The translations under genes were made by a program, and so were the position numbers. Source: Asterias rubens (lineage: Eukaryota > Echinodermata > Asteroidea > Forcipulatida > Asteriidae). From it: 64,000 bases of DNA. Below the pieces are notes generated by a model. That model was not told where the DNA came from. It ran no database searches and saw only the letters and a list, made by a program, of their open reading frames with translations. The stretch spans positions 17,217,776 to 17,281,775 of the forward strand of contig NC_047072.1 of the NCBI RefSeq assembly GCF_902459465.1. Direction: 5' to 3'. The number at the start of each line of letters is the position of its first letter. The first letter of the stretch is position 1. This document shows positions 54,455 through 64,000 of the stretch, piece after piece.

Positions 54455-54705
54455 ACCTAGTGCACTCATCACAAAAGAGAAGGGGTTCAGCTAGGTGTTT
54501 TTGGTTTGATTGGCTGCATACTACGCCACAGCACCTTGTAAACCATTACATGGTGCTATTTAAAAGGAGTAGTCTCATAATTCAAATGAAGTGCCACATA
54601 TACATGTACCTTGCAGGAAAATGTTTGAAGCGTCTTGAGTGTCACTGAGTGACGAATATGAGCGCTAAATAAGAAGCCATTAATATTTTTTATTATGATG
54701 CGAGT
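54455..54705 (+). mobile_element. SINE tail copy
   Basis: ACCTAGTGCACTCATCACAAAAGAGAAGGGG (first 20 bases shared with 57,020), CACCTTGTAAACCATTACATGG and TTGAGTGTCACTGAGTGACG, ending in a TATT/TATTA microsatellite. The front part of the SINE is missing. It may overlap the SKA3 3' untranslated region. Confidence 0.7.
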
Positions 54706-54769
54706 TTGAAGACATAGGCGTAGTTGTGGTCGCCGATTCAGACACGGCCTTCTATAAGAGGCATGATGT

Positions 54770-57700
54770 TCACTTAGGGATGTAGTAGACTGGTTCCGTA
54801 CTGCCTGGTTTCTTGCCTAGGTACAGCCTCTTGAGTTTGGCCATAAGCAGAGTGAAGGACTTGGTCTTTTTACCCAGTTGTAACATCTGCATCTCCACTT
54901 CGCTGATGAAACTCGCATCTGTTGTTCGGAAGAAAAGTCAGAAGTACAGTTCTAACAATTACATGTATTATCAAACTTCATTGCTCCAAACTGGAACCAA
55001 CTCAAAGTCACAACTGATCTCTTACAAGTTACAACAACTGAAAAGCGCAAGGCTTAAAGTGGCGGACGCGACTTGAAGTGACTACACCACGGAAAACTAA
55101 AACACAAACCTTGTTTCTCTGCAAGGATGACATTAAGCAGCTCCAAGTGCTGGTTGAAAATCTCCATGGGGATCAACCTCTGTAGGTACGGCAATACCTG
55201 ACTGAACTCGACCTCTGTCACTGGGGGGATTGTGTAACCCAAACTACAACAAAAATGCGAATAAAAATTGTAATATATACTGCGCACGTCTTCGTGAAAC
55301 CAATCAAGGTGCTTATAATAAACAAATTGTGGGCTCTTGTAACTGGGCTCAAATCTGTCACTCAGTGATGCTCATGGCGCTCCAAAATTATTGCAAGTTA
55401 TCCTGCGAGGTATGTTATGTAGCACCATGTAATGGTTAAAAGGCAGTGGACACTATTGGTAAATGTCAAAGACTAGCCTTCACAGTTGGTGTATCTCAAC
55501 ATATGCATAAAATAACAAACCTGTGGACATTTGAGCTCAATCGGTCTTCGAATTTGGGAGATAATAATGGAAGAAAAAACACACTTGTCACACGAAGTTG
55601 TGTGCTTTCAGATGCTTGATTTCGAGACCTCAAATTCTAAATCTGAGGTCTCGAAATCAAATTCGTGGAAAATTACTTCTTTCTCGAAAACTATGCCACT
55701 TCAGAGGGAACCGTTTCTCACAATGTTTTTTTTATACTATCAACCTCTCCCCATTACTCGTCACCAAGTAAGGTTTTCTGCTAATAATTATTTTGAGTTA
55801 TTACCAATAGTGTCCACTGCCTTTAAAAGGTGCTGTGGTTTTAAGACAACAGCACTGGGTTCTTTTACAAACGTTACAACAGAAATAGAAATGCCGTACT
55901 AAGAAATACTGGACTTCAGAACAGAGCGTAAATTACAACAGAACGACATAGGGTGCTCAGCGAGAAAATGCCTTGAACCATACAGGCCTGTGCTTAGCTT
56001 GATCTATTAATTTTGTTTTTTAACCCATACACCGACGTGTGTTTGCACTGTATACTCAGTTCTTTCCCGAGTCCTGTGAAAAAATATCACAGGCATGTTA
56101 CTCGGGTGGGATTCGAACCCACGACCCTTGCAATTCTAGACGATGTCTTAGATTGATCTAATTGTAATCACCTTTTCTCGTTTGCCGTTTCCCTTGGCAC
56201 CAAAGGAGACTGGACATGATCCTGTCGGTACAAGCTTTGTGGGACAGGGGGTTGTGGGTCATTGGAGGGAACCTGTTGGGCTCCCTCTATTGGTGCGGCT
56301 GGAATGTGGCTACTGACCCCACTCGTATAAGAGTTAACATCAACGAACCTGTAGAAGATTTCAAAACTTTTGAATTAATTGGGGGTGAACAAAGAAAAAC
56401 TGACGAGAGCTGGACATATTATTTTTGTCATTGTAGTAACCAAATAACCAATTCCATGGTTCCTCGTATTTACACTGACAGCACAAAGTAATAAAATAGT
56501 AAAGAGAAACAAAATTTACCTTTGGTATGTCATAGTTAGCTCTGGTGTTTGAGGCATTTCTTCTTTGTCGGCCAAAGTGTTCAGTCGTTGATGCTTCGGG
56601 GTAATCGGATGAGAAGGTAACCCGGCGACGGGACCTAAGAATAAAAACATAATAACTATTAAAGACACTGGACGCTATTGGTAATAGTCAAAAACCAGTC
56701 TTCTCACTTGGTGTATCTCAACATTACCCCAAAAAACAAACCTGTGAAAATTTGAGCTCCATTTTGGTCGTCGAACTTGCGAGATGTGAAAGAAAAAACA
56801 CCCTTGTCACACAAAGTTGTGTGCTGGCAGATGCTTGATTTCGAGACCTCAAATTCTAAATCTGGGGTCTCAAAATCAAACTTGTGGAAAATTACTTCTT
56901 TCTCGAAAACTACGTCACTTTAGAAGGAGCCGTTTCTCAAAATGATATCTACTATCAACCTCTCCCCATTACTGATTACCAAGTAAGGTTTTATGCTAAT
57001 AATTATTTTGAGTAATTACCCAGTGCACTTATCGAAAAGAGAAGGGGTTCGCCCCGGTGTTCCTGGTTGTGGCTGCTAAATGCGCAGTAGCACCTTGTAA
57101 ACCCTTATAAGGTGCTAAATAATTGGGTCTCAGAATTCATCACTGCAATAACCTATCTTTCTGAAAGTTTGTATATACTCAGCGCCTTGAGTACCTTGTT
57201 TGGTAGATACGTGCGCTATATAAGACTTCTATATTATTATTATTATTATTATTATTACCAATAGTGACCACTGCCTTTAAGAGTAGTGGGCGCTCTGAAA
57301 ACCGGATGGTAACGACTCTTAAAGAGCCCACTATTTCACCATTCTGAACCCAACACTTCTCAAAAGAGATATTCACATGGTGTTACCAGGCCTAGAATTT
57401 CATCTTTGAACATGTTGAAAGGGCGAGGCCTTTTTCATTTTGCAAAGGGCACTTCCATTGGAAAAGTATTAAAAGTCAATGGGAAACTTTTGAAGGGCAC
57501 CAAGGCAAAGACCATGGCCTCGGTGGCCTGCTTGTAATTCCTCTCTTAGTTATCCACCAGGCAAAGTTTCAAATCCTTCTCACCAAAAGAGGGCGCTGTT
57601 GTCATTCTGCTCTCCAAATCAAACTGCTGCCTGAGAAGCTGGGGTTCTTGTGGCAAGTCGTCACGATGGACAAACTTATCCACCAGACTCATGGGCTCCG

Positions 57701-60700
57701 ACGGCATGGCGTTTACCGAGAACTTCTGAGCTAGCTGAACTGGCTCACTGGGTAGGGTAGGGGCTGTGGTGAACTTCTCGGCTAGGCGTGTGGGCTCGGA
57801 AGGCATGGGTGCCTGGGTGGATGGCTTGGTTAGGCACTCGGGCATTGGGGGTGTTACCTCGGCCGGGAGTGAAGGGGCGAGGTGCTGGAATGGTGGCGCT
57901 GGTAGGGAGGAATACTGAAGAAAAAGAAGTGTGCAATTGTTACTAAATAAAAAATTCCTGACAAAATTAAAATCAGTCCAATTCAATTTCTTTAATCTTA
58001 AAAATAAAACAAAAAAACAAAAACAGCTATTTGTTCTAATTTCCACACGCGATTTCGCTCACCTCTGACCATGCAGTAAATTTGATGGGAACACTGGACT
58101 CGGAACCAACTTCCATGTCACGCCGACTGCTGACCCTTAGGTCAGAGGTCGTGGGTATACTCTTCTTGATGGAAGACATCAGCACAGGGGGGATGGGTGA
58201 ATCAACGAGGTAGGACTTTGTATCTGAAACATAATGACAACCTTTGGTTGTTAAAGGTATTGGACACAGTTGGTAATTGTCAAAGATCCCAACATTACGC
58301 GTAAAATACCAAACCTGTGAATATTTTGACTCAATGGACAGATCCGGCCTGTCAATCAAACTGTGCGCGTTCACCCATTTGACCAATCACAGCAATGATT
58401 GTGGTCGGACAAACTCGGTCATGCGTGCGCGTAAATTTGGCACGCGCAGCAGAATCGTGCAGAATGTCATTTGGAGTGCTCGTACTCGTGTCTTGCTCAC
58501 GTGTGCGGTGGGCGGAGCTTAGTGGAAAGCCGGAACTGTCCATTGGTCATCAAAGTTGTATAAAGAAAGTAATGGAAGAAAAAAATTATGTGATTTGGAA
58601 GTTTATTCTAGAGTTTGGGTCCATATACTGAGAAGGCTCTATAAGCAAAATTGATGTGGCTGTGCGGCACAACAAAGTATGGTGGACATGAGTTTTTTTA
58701 TCGAAAGTGTCTCCGTTCAGCACCAACTTGCAGCATGTCCGTGATGTAAAAGAACTTCAAAGAACTTACCGATGAACTGTGTTGGCGTTTCTGTTGGGAT
58801 AACTTGATTGCCAAACATGCCGGGTGTGACTAGGATGGTCCTGTTGGTGAACGGGGTCCGCATCCCGGGTTTCTGGGTATGTTGGGGTGTCATTGTTGGG
58901 TACATGTAGTTTGGTATGGCAGATTGGCCCCTGGAGATAGACAATTAAACAGTGGATTGGTTGACTGTCAATATTAATTTACTTACCCTATCTACCCTCA
59001 TCTCTCATCTATTCTTCGTACGTTCTTTGTTGTATCCAAACTTTCTGTCAGTCATCTTCAATCATCACCAGTGTTTTAGTTGGCATTTAGTTTGGCATAT
59101 AGGCCTACAGGTAGTTCTGTAAAGTACATTTTTTTCCTGTAGGTAAACTTTTGCTTGCAAGTATTGTTTCTGTACTTTGTGAAATGGGCAAAATAATAAT
59201 AATAACTATAATAATAATAATGAATTTTGAAAAGAAAAAATTTAAGAAGCTGTTACATACTGAGGGGCAGCGAAATCTGTCATCTTCAGATCCTGATTGT
59301 TTGCATTGTGGAGACCCAAGTTGGACATCCTATCCATCGTCCACTGGCTGATGCCGAAGTCTGCCAGTTGCGGCGTCCTGTTAGGGTCTACCGGGGGTGC
59401 TGCTGATTGAGCTCGAGGCGGGGTGCATAGTCTGAGGCGAGGGTTTCTGTTAAGGTGTTTTTGTTGAAAGATACAATGATTTCTTGATGGTTTCAATGCA
59501 GTTTTGGCAACTTCAGTTGGCGAGTCACTGATTCTAACAATTGAAACTTGATTTGATGGCATGTCGTGGCCAATCGGTCAGCAGAGTGTGGGTTTGAGTC
59601 CCAGTTGTGACACTTGTGTCCTTATTAAGCAAGACACTTAACTATTGCTTCGTCCTTCGGATGGGACGTAAAGCAATAGAACCTGTGTGTACCATCATTG
59701 TATGTTAAAGACTCCAGTACACAGTTATCGCTAAGACATGTAAGAGAGGGTTTGCCCCAGTGTGTCTGGCAGTGCGTTTATCTTCAATCATTTGAAGACG
59801 AAGATTGGGTTAAAATTGTTGGTCAACTTCCTAGAGTTAAAATGTTACCGAGCTGGTAGGGATAAAGAACCAATAATGTACAATTGAAAAAACAATATCC
59901 TACAAGTTAAAACCAGGCAAGGATACACTGAATCTGTAGACATTTTGGAGTTTTCTTTTGCAACCGGTGAAGTTGGTTCAGGAGCAACGTTTTCCTTCTC
60001 TTGGTTCTTTGTCTTCTTCTTGTTCTCTGAAACGACAAATAATAGTTCAGAAGTAGAGTTGTGCCTTTGTCTTTCCTAGTATAATAGATGTTAAATTTGC
60101 ATCGGGGATAAAGAATATTAATTTTGGTTTTTACCCATACACCGATGTGTGTTAGCACTGTATACTCAGTACTTTCCCGAGTCCTGTGAAAAAATATCAC
60201 AGGCATGTTACTCGGGTGGGATTCGAACCCACGACCCTTGCAGTTCTAGAGCAGTGTCTTACCAACTAGACTACCGAGGTTGCTTGGCAGCTAGAGGCAG
60301 TTCGAATCCTATGTTTTGGCAGCGGGTACCGCAAGGATATAATAGATGTTAAATTTGCATCGGGGATAAAGAATATTAATTTTGGTTTTTACCCATACAC
60401 CGATGTATACCGATGTATGATTAACATACTTTCCTAATGGTTAAATGCACCTTTTGAACACTGCTACCCAATCTGTACAGTCAAAACCACAATTTGATTT
60501 TAAGAAGAGGAAGAATTGAGGTCGAATTTATCCATATTTGGAATACACAGTCTTAGAAACATTCTGACAGTTACATTTCTCAGATTCAAATTTTTGTAGA
60601 GACAAAAGCTGATACTTTTCTTAAACACATTATTTCTAAGCGCAATGATTCTCAAAATGCTTTATACTTTATACAACAAATGCTGTCCCTCAAACCAAGT

Positions 60701-62648
60701 AGTTTTAAGTGATTACCAAATGTTCCTTACAGTTTCAAAGGCAGGAAAGACCCAACTGATCCAACCTGGGCACAATTTCATAGAGCTGCTAAGCACAAAA
60801 ATATGCTTAGCATGGAATTTCTACCTCGATAACAACAGGATTACCAACCAAATTTCCACATGATTTTCTGGATGAGCCAACAACAGCTGAATACTAGTAA
60901 CAAGCAATATGCAACAAATGGAAATTTGGTTGGTAATCCTGTTTTTATCAAGGAAGAAATTTCATGCTAAGCAAATTTTTGTGCTTAGCAGCTCTATGAA
61001 ATTGGGCCCAGATCTTGATCTTAATAAAATAATTATTGATCAGCTCCTTACTAGGAACAACACTCAACGAGGTCAGGTCAGGAGGGAGGAACTCCTCATC
61101 GATTTTATGCGTACCTATGAGTGTATGCTGAAACTTTCTTAGTGTGTTTAGTGATGCTGGCTGTTATAAGTATGGGAGTGAATTCCATTTCCAGTCTTTT
61201 GCCGTATTGGGAGTTGTATGACTTATGAAAGACGTTGGTTCTAGAGGAAGGAATTCTAAGGGTGAGTGGGTTGTGATTTCTAGTGGTGACAGTTGTGGGG
61301 TCTCTAAGGTTGAAGTTCAGATGTTCTTCCAGATGCCAAGATTTGTCTCATCTTTATCACATTGTCCCATGTCTCTTGGATGGGCACAGCAATTTCCCCT
61401 CTGGTAAAGGGCGCTTCTATGATGACAATGGAACTTTGCAAAGGGGATAACTGTTTTTGTCGAGGGTGCCATGGGCACAGCAATTTCCCCTCTCTGGTAA
61501 AGGGCACTTCTATGATGACAATGGAACTTTGCAAAGGGGATAACTGCTTTTGTCGAGGGTGCCGTGGGTTTATTTTAAAAGACTGTTATCCCAACCTTGT
61601 TTTGGCTGCTGTGTCTCCACCCCGTTGTATTTCTTGTAGCCATACTGTTCAAGATAACCTTCAAGCTCCTCCATCTGCTGTTTGGTAATATCACACAGAC
61701 CCTCGCAGGCATCAACAATCTCTTCAAAGGACTCCGCCGACGAATGGAAATCTTGCAATTGCTGGCTGACTTGTTCCTGGGAAGAATTCAAAATAGAGCA
61801 CTGTTTACTACCAACATAAAATAAAATGCATTACTTTTATATGTGTTGTACCCTTTCTAATTTGTGGCTCGCGAGGATTTTTTTAAGGAAAACAGTAAAT
61901 AATGTTTGAACAAATCCGAAATTGCATGTATTAGTGGTACAAGGTAGCATAAAATTTGATGATTTTTGTTTACTGTTTGATTTGATGGCATAGCACTAGC
62001 ACGGAAAAGTTCCTAAACAAAAAGCACTTATTACAAATTATGTTGAACTCAGACTAGAGTCTTACTTAGTCTAGACTCTAGACCCAGTAAATTACGAAAA
62101 AAGGAGTACAGTCAGTATCACTATCAGTGAACACCTCAGAATACTGTGTCTATGTTAACTTCCATCTGATTGTATGTTCACTGAATAATGTACTCAACCC
62201 CGCCTTGGCAAAGGTTATTTTCTAGATTGCAATGATTGATGATTCGAGTTTTTGGAACGGAAATTATACTTTAAAAATAAAGTTTTTAGCTAGGCCTAAT
62301 AATTTGAATATGTATTTGTAATAAAAGTTATTAAATTTAAACTTATTGTAAGTAAAACAACAAACATGCACTTCTATGCAAACACGACAAGGTTCGATTT
62401 GAATTGAAAACATCTTGAGAAAAACTTCATTTCATATTATAAGTTTACACGAATTCTACCTTCATTTTCTGCGCATCAAATCGCATTTCCTTCAGAACAA
62501 GTTTAGCAGACGATACTTCTCCATTCGATTTCGAATTCGAAGTTCTCATCGCAACCGGTCTCTCCATACACGTCTTCAAACTTGCCGTTTCGTTCACCGT
62601 TGACGTCGCTACACGGCGCAGTTTGGTGAAGAAGTTCTCTTTCTCCAT
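54770..62648 (-). CDS. SKA3: SKA3, spindle and kinetochore associated complex subunit 3
   Basis: Subunit of the SKA complex, which couples kinetochores to microtubules. Minus-strand exons: 62,648-62,460, 61,776-61,596, 60,026-59,927, 59,446-59,261, 58,930-58,770, 58,223-58,063, 57,914-57,584, 56,634-56,520, 55,243-55,110 and 54,918-54,770. All phases close, giving 568 residues against about 410 in human. The N-terminal exons (MEKENFFTKLRRVAT and ITKQQMEELEGYLEQYGY) form the coiled-coil assembly domain. The middle has the conserved PQLADFGISQWTMDR motif. The long disordered part carries many Thr-Pro sites (RTPQ, MTPQ, VTPG, ETPT, ITPK, QTPE), the kind CDK1 phosphorylates for NDC80 binding. The tail has VTEVEFSQVLPYLQRLIP. 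Exon 7 holds four PSEPxxLxxKF-like repeats. The exon 3 donor (GTATCC) and the exon 2 donor (GTTGGG) are weak and were chosen by phase. Confidence 0.88.
55436..55828 (-). repeat. Family A MITE-like element in SKA3 intron 8
   Basis: TTAAAAGGCAGTGGACACTAT...AGTGTCCACTGCCTTTAAAA, with an intact central hairpin GAGACCTCAAATTCTAAAT. Among the best preserved copies in the window. Confidence 0.82.
56018..56155 (-). mobile_element. tRNA-derived SINE fragment in SKA3 intron 8
   Basis: On the minus strand: B box GGGTTCGAATCCCACCCGAG, then TAACATGCCTGTGATATTTT and a body ending GTGTATGGGTTAAAA. It is the same family as 60,128-60,335, but the A-box end is degraded. Confidence 0.72.
56657..57282 (-). repeat. 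Family A element with a SINE inserted near its end
   Basis: The family A copy starts at TTAAAGACACTGGACGCTAT (56,659) and runs to GAGTAATTACC at 57,018. Here a SINE tail (CAGTGCACTTATCGAAAAGA... to the TATTATTATTATT microsatellite, 57,019-57,255) interrupts it, and the element finishes with CCAATAGTGACCACTGCCTTTAA. So the SINE is younger than this MITE copy. Confidence 0.85.
57600..57790 (-). repeat. SKA3: Coding repeat in SKA3 exon 7
   Basis: Within SKA3 the sequence encodes four successive units of 18-20 residues: MPSEPTRLAEKF, LPSEPVQLAQKF, MPSEPMSLVDKF and LPQEPQLLRQQF. The DNA is diverged between units, so the repeat is old and probably held by selection. Its role is unknown; I know of no such repeat in vertebrate SKA3. 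Confidence 0.8.
58250..58620. repeat. Family A fragment carrying an inserted inverted-repeat element
   Basis: The family A start (TTAAAGGTATTGGACACAG) runs to TTTTGACTCAAT at 58,334. A separate element of about 215 bp follows, with ends (AAT)GGACAGATCCGGC and GCCGGAACTGTCC(ATT). The family A sequence then resumes with TGGTCATCAAAGTTG near 58,547. The inner element is a second MITE type, seen once here. It lies in SKA3 intron 5. Confidence 0.75.
59555..59800 (+). mobile_element. SINE head and core in SKA3 intron 3
   Basis: GTGGCCAATCGGTCAGCAGA, then a B-box-like GGGTTTGAGTCCC, TAAGCAAGACACTTAACTAT and TTCGGATGGGACGTAAAGC, a core phrase common in marine invertebrate SINEs. The tail is diverged. 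Confidence 0.65.
60080..60410 (-). mobile_element. tRNA-derived SINE with a repeated flank
   Basis: On the minus strand: A box TAGTCTAGTTGG (near 60,275) and B box GGTTCGAATCC (near 60,222), then the body with GCCTGTGATATTTTTTCACA. A block of about 65 bp (AGATGTTAAATTTGCATCGG...ACCCATACACCGATGT) lies on both sides, at 60,085-60,145 and 60,343-60,407. It is too long to be a target duplication and includes SINE sequence, so part of the element plus flank was duplicated. It sits in SKA3 intron 2. Confidence 0.72.
60766..61012. repeat. Long hairpin element in SKA3 intron 2
   Basis: About 245 bp with inverted arms of roughly 95 bp: GGGCACAATTTCATAGAGCT at one end and AGCTCTATGAAATTGGGCCC at the other, continuing through GGATTACCAACCAAATTTCC / GGAAATTTGGTTGGTAATCC. 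The loop is only some 40 bp. A transcript of this block would fold into a long double strand. Confidence 0.82.
61382..61564 (+). repeat. Tandem duplication of about 91 bp in SKA3 intron 2
   Basis: GGGCACAGCAATTTCCCCTC... to TTGTCGAGGGTGCC(A/G)T is present twice, at 61,382-61,471 and 61,472-61,564, with a handful of differences. It ends about 30 bp from SKA3 exon 2. The open frame across it is a by-product. Confidence 0.82.
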
Positions 62649-62740
62649 TTTGATTTGGCAAAATATTTCACAAACTCAACCTAAAATCCCAAATTTCAAC
62701 CTCAAAAGTTGCTAACGATTTGATTCAAATCAAAATCTGG

Positions 62741-62822
62741 CGCTCTTGTTGATGAATTAGGGCGCCCTCCCGAGGCAATGACATTGGATGAATTAGGGCG
62801 CCCTCTCGAGGCCATGACATGC
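62741..62822. promoter_or_regulatory. Duplicated 37-bp block just upstream of SKA3
   Basis: GATGAATTAGGGCGCCCTC(C/T)CGAGGC(A/C)ATGACAT occurs twice in a row about 100-170 bp upstream of the SKA3 start codon (minus-strand gene). The position in the likely promoter makes a regulatory role possible; no known factor site is recognised. Confidence 0.5.
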
Positions 62823-64000
62823 CAGCTGGCACCACAGAAACCATGGCTAACAAATTGAGTTACTGACGATCGTGTCTAATTTTGGACTGGAAAATAACCC
62901 CGTAAGGTCACAGTTTCAACATGATTCCGTGAAGTTTCACTCAGGATGAGGGACCAAGGAGACTTCAAATCTGGTATGGACTTTGTCTCTGTCATATCTT
63001 ATTGTAACAGGGTGTTTTTTAATCATTGTAAATCGGACCCAAAATTATAATGAGACTTTACGGATTTTGGAAAGGGGGGGGGGGGACGGCTGGATGTGAC
63101 GGCTGGATGGGACAGGTGTTGTCGTGGGCGAGAGGGGGTGACCAGTCGTGCCGGTCATTGGAAACTCGTATTTTCTTTACAATGGAGGTGCCAATAAGCA
63201 TTTTAATTCAAACTGGCCACCAATTCTTCAGTTTAAAGTCACCACTTACTTTATATACAATATATCGTAGCGTCATACGTTATCGACCCTCATATTTTTC
63301 GGTCCCCAACTTTGATTCCCGTTTACCGCGAAATTGTGCAAGCTGCACTCTTGACAGAAGCTATGCAGTTTACTCACGGTCTGTATTTTCATCAGGCTTA
63401 ATCATGCTGAGAATAAAGTTTCCTGTTGTTGGTTATGTTCAAACATTTATAAAAAAATGATTGACTTTTGGTACTAATCACTAGTGCATTATTATGCCAA
63501 CATTCAAATGAGTCAAAGAAACATCATCCAACCTCGAAAGTTCAAAACAAAATTACTATCTGCTAGATTGAGTTTCATTCTGCTTTAGTCACTTGATGGA
63601 TCACATGAGGTGGTTACTATTTGGGATTCTATGGTGTGCAAATGTGGGGAAAATATTAAAATATTTTAAGCGAAAATGACAACAATTTTTTTTATTTATT
63701 TACTGCATAACTGTTATAAATTCCCATAAGCGTAATAAATATTAAGTCTACATTAAAGAGAAAATATCAAAGATTTGGTTTCTTATCTCCTGAAACCAAA
63801 CATTACTGGTCTGAAATGGGGGAAAATGGATTGTTATGAAGTGTGAGTGCATCAAGGGGGGTGGGGTGTTTTACTTTCATGCCTTATGATATCTCTGGAT
63901 TCTAATATAGTAGCCATAATGCCTTGGGACAAAAATGTAATTAAATTTGTTAAGTAGTAATTGAATACTATTTTTGATTTATTTTGCACGCCATACTAGC
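62823..64000. other. Gene-free end of the window
   Basis: Upstream of SKA3. A G tract at about 63,076-63,085 and AT-rich sequence, with no frame that has domain or splice support (the 136-codon frame at 63,050-63,460 starts beside the G tract and has no recognisable content). Confidence 0.45.

Noticed and set aside
57546-57583. SKA3 ending at the stop codon at 57,546
   Set aside because: A good donor (TTTG/GTGAGA) at 57,584 joins in phase to three further exons that carry the conserved C-terminal region.
63050-63460. 136-codon frame near the window end
   Set aside because: It begins beside a G tract, has no recognisable motif and no exon boundaries.

Overview
The window looks like invertebrate deuterostome nuclear DNA, most likely from a sea star (Asteroidea). 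It is AT-rich, its genes are short-exon and intron-rich with GT-AG junctions, and it is saturated with short TTAA-flanked inverted-repeat elements and tRNA-derived SINEs. The encoded proteins are clear animal orthologues. The species call is inference from the overall look and has not been tested by a search.

Layout. Bases 1-17,675 are gene-poor. They hold short transposable elements, a 410-bp tandem duplication, one unidentified candidate first exon on the minus strand (6983-7366), a decayed CR1/L2-type LINE on the minus strand (about 11,480-14,076) and an internally deleted Tc1/mariner-like element with about 210-bp terminal inverted repeats (15,661-16,794). Bases 17,938-26,926 are a complete Ty3/gypsy LTR retrotransposon. 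By eye its 931-bp LTRs are identical, gag and pol are both open, and a UUUAAAC -1 frameshift site joins them. It has split an older TTAA-flanked element. Directly downstream lies a 5'-truncated, broken second Ty3 element (about 27,054-30,736).

Four conserved host genes fill 31-63 kb: TNFAIP3/A20 (+, 31,474-38,825; OTU deubiquitinase with eight A20-type zinc fingers), TP53I3/PIG3 quinone oxidoreductase (-, 42,778-46,633), PDSS2, the non-catalytic subunit of the polyprenyl diphosphate synthase for coenzyme Q (+, 48,761-53,168), and SKA3, a kinetochore-microtubule protein (-, 54,770-62,648). A20/TP53I3 and PDSS2/SKA3 are convergent pairs; TP53I3 and PDSS2 are divergent. All exon models were built by joining conserved reading frames at GT-AG sites with matching phase; there is no transcript evidence. 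The four genes belong to different pathways (NF-kB damping, redox/stress, ubiquinone synthesis, mitosis), so no joint pathway is implied.

The most interesting signals are: the slippery-site-plus-hairpin junction of the young retrotransposon; an array after the PDSS2 stop codon that repeats the end of its coding sequence with a tRNA-like promoter sequence; two in-place tandem duplications within A20, one of which copies a splice donor; a possible alternative N-terminal hydrophobic exon of TP53I3 with a C-rich repeat tract upstream; and at least four unrelated element families that share TTAAAG-type ends.
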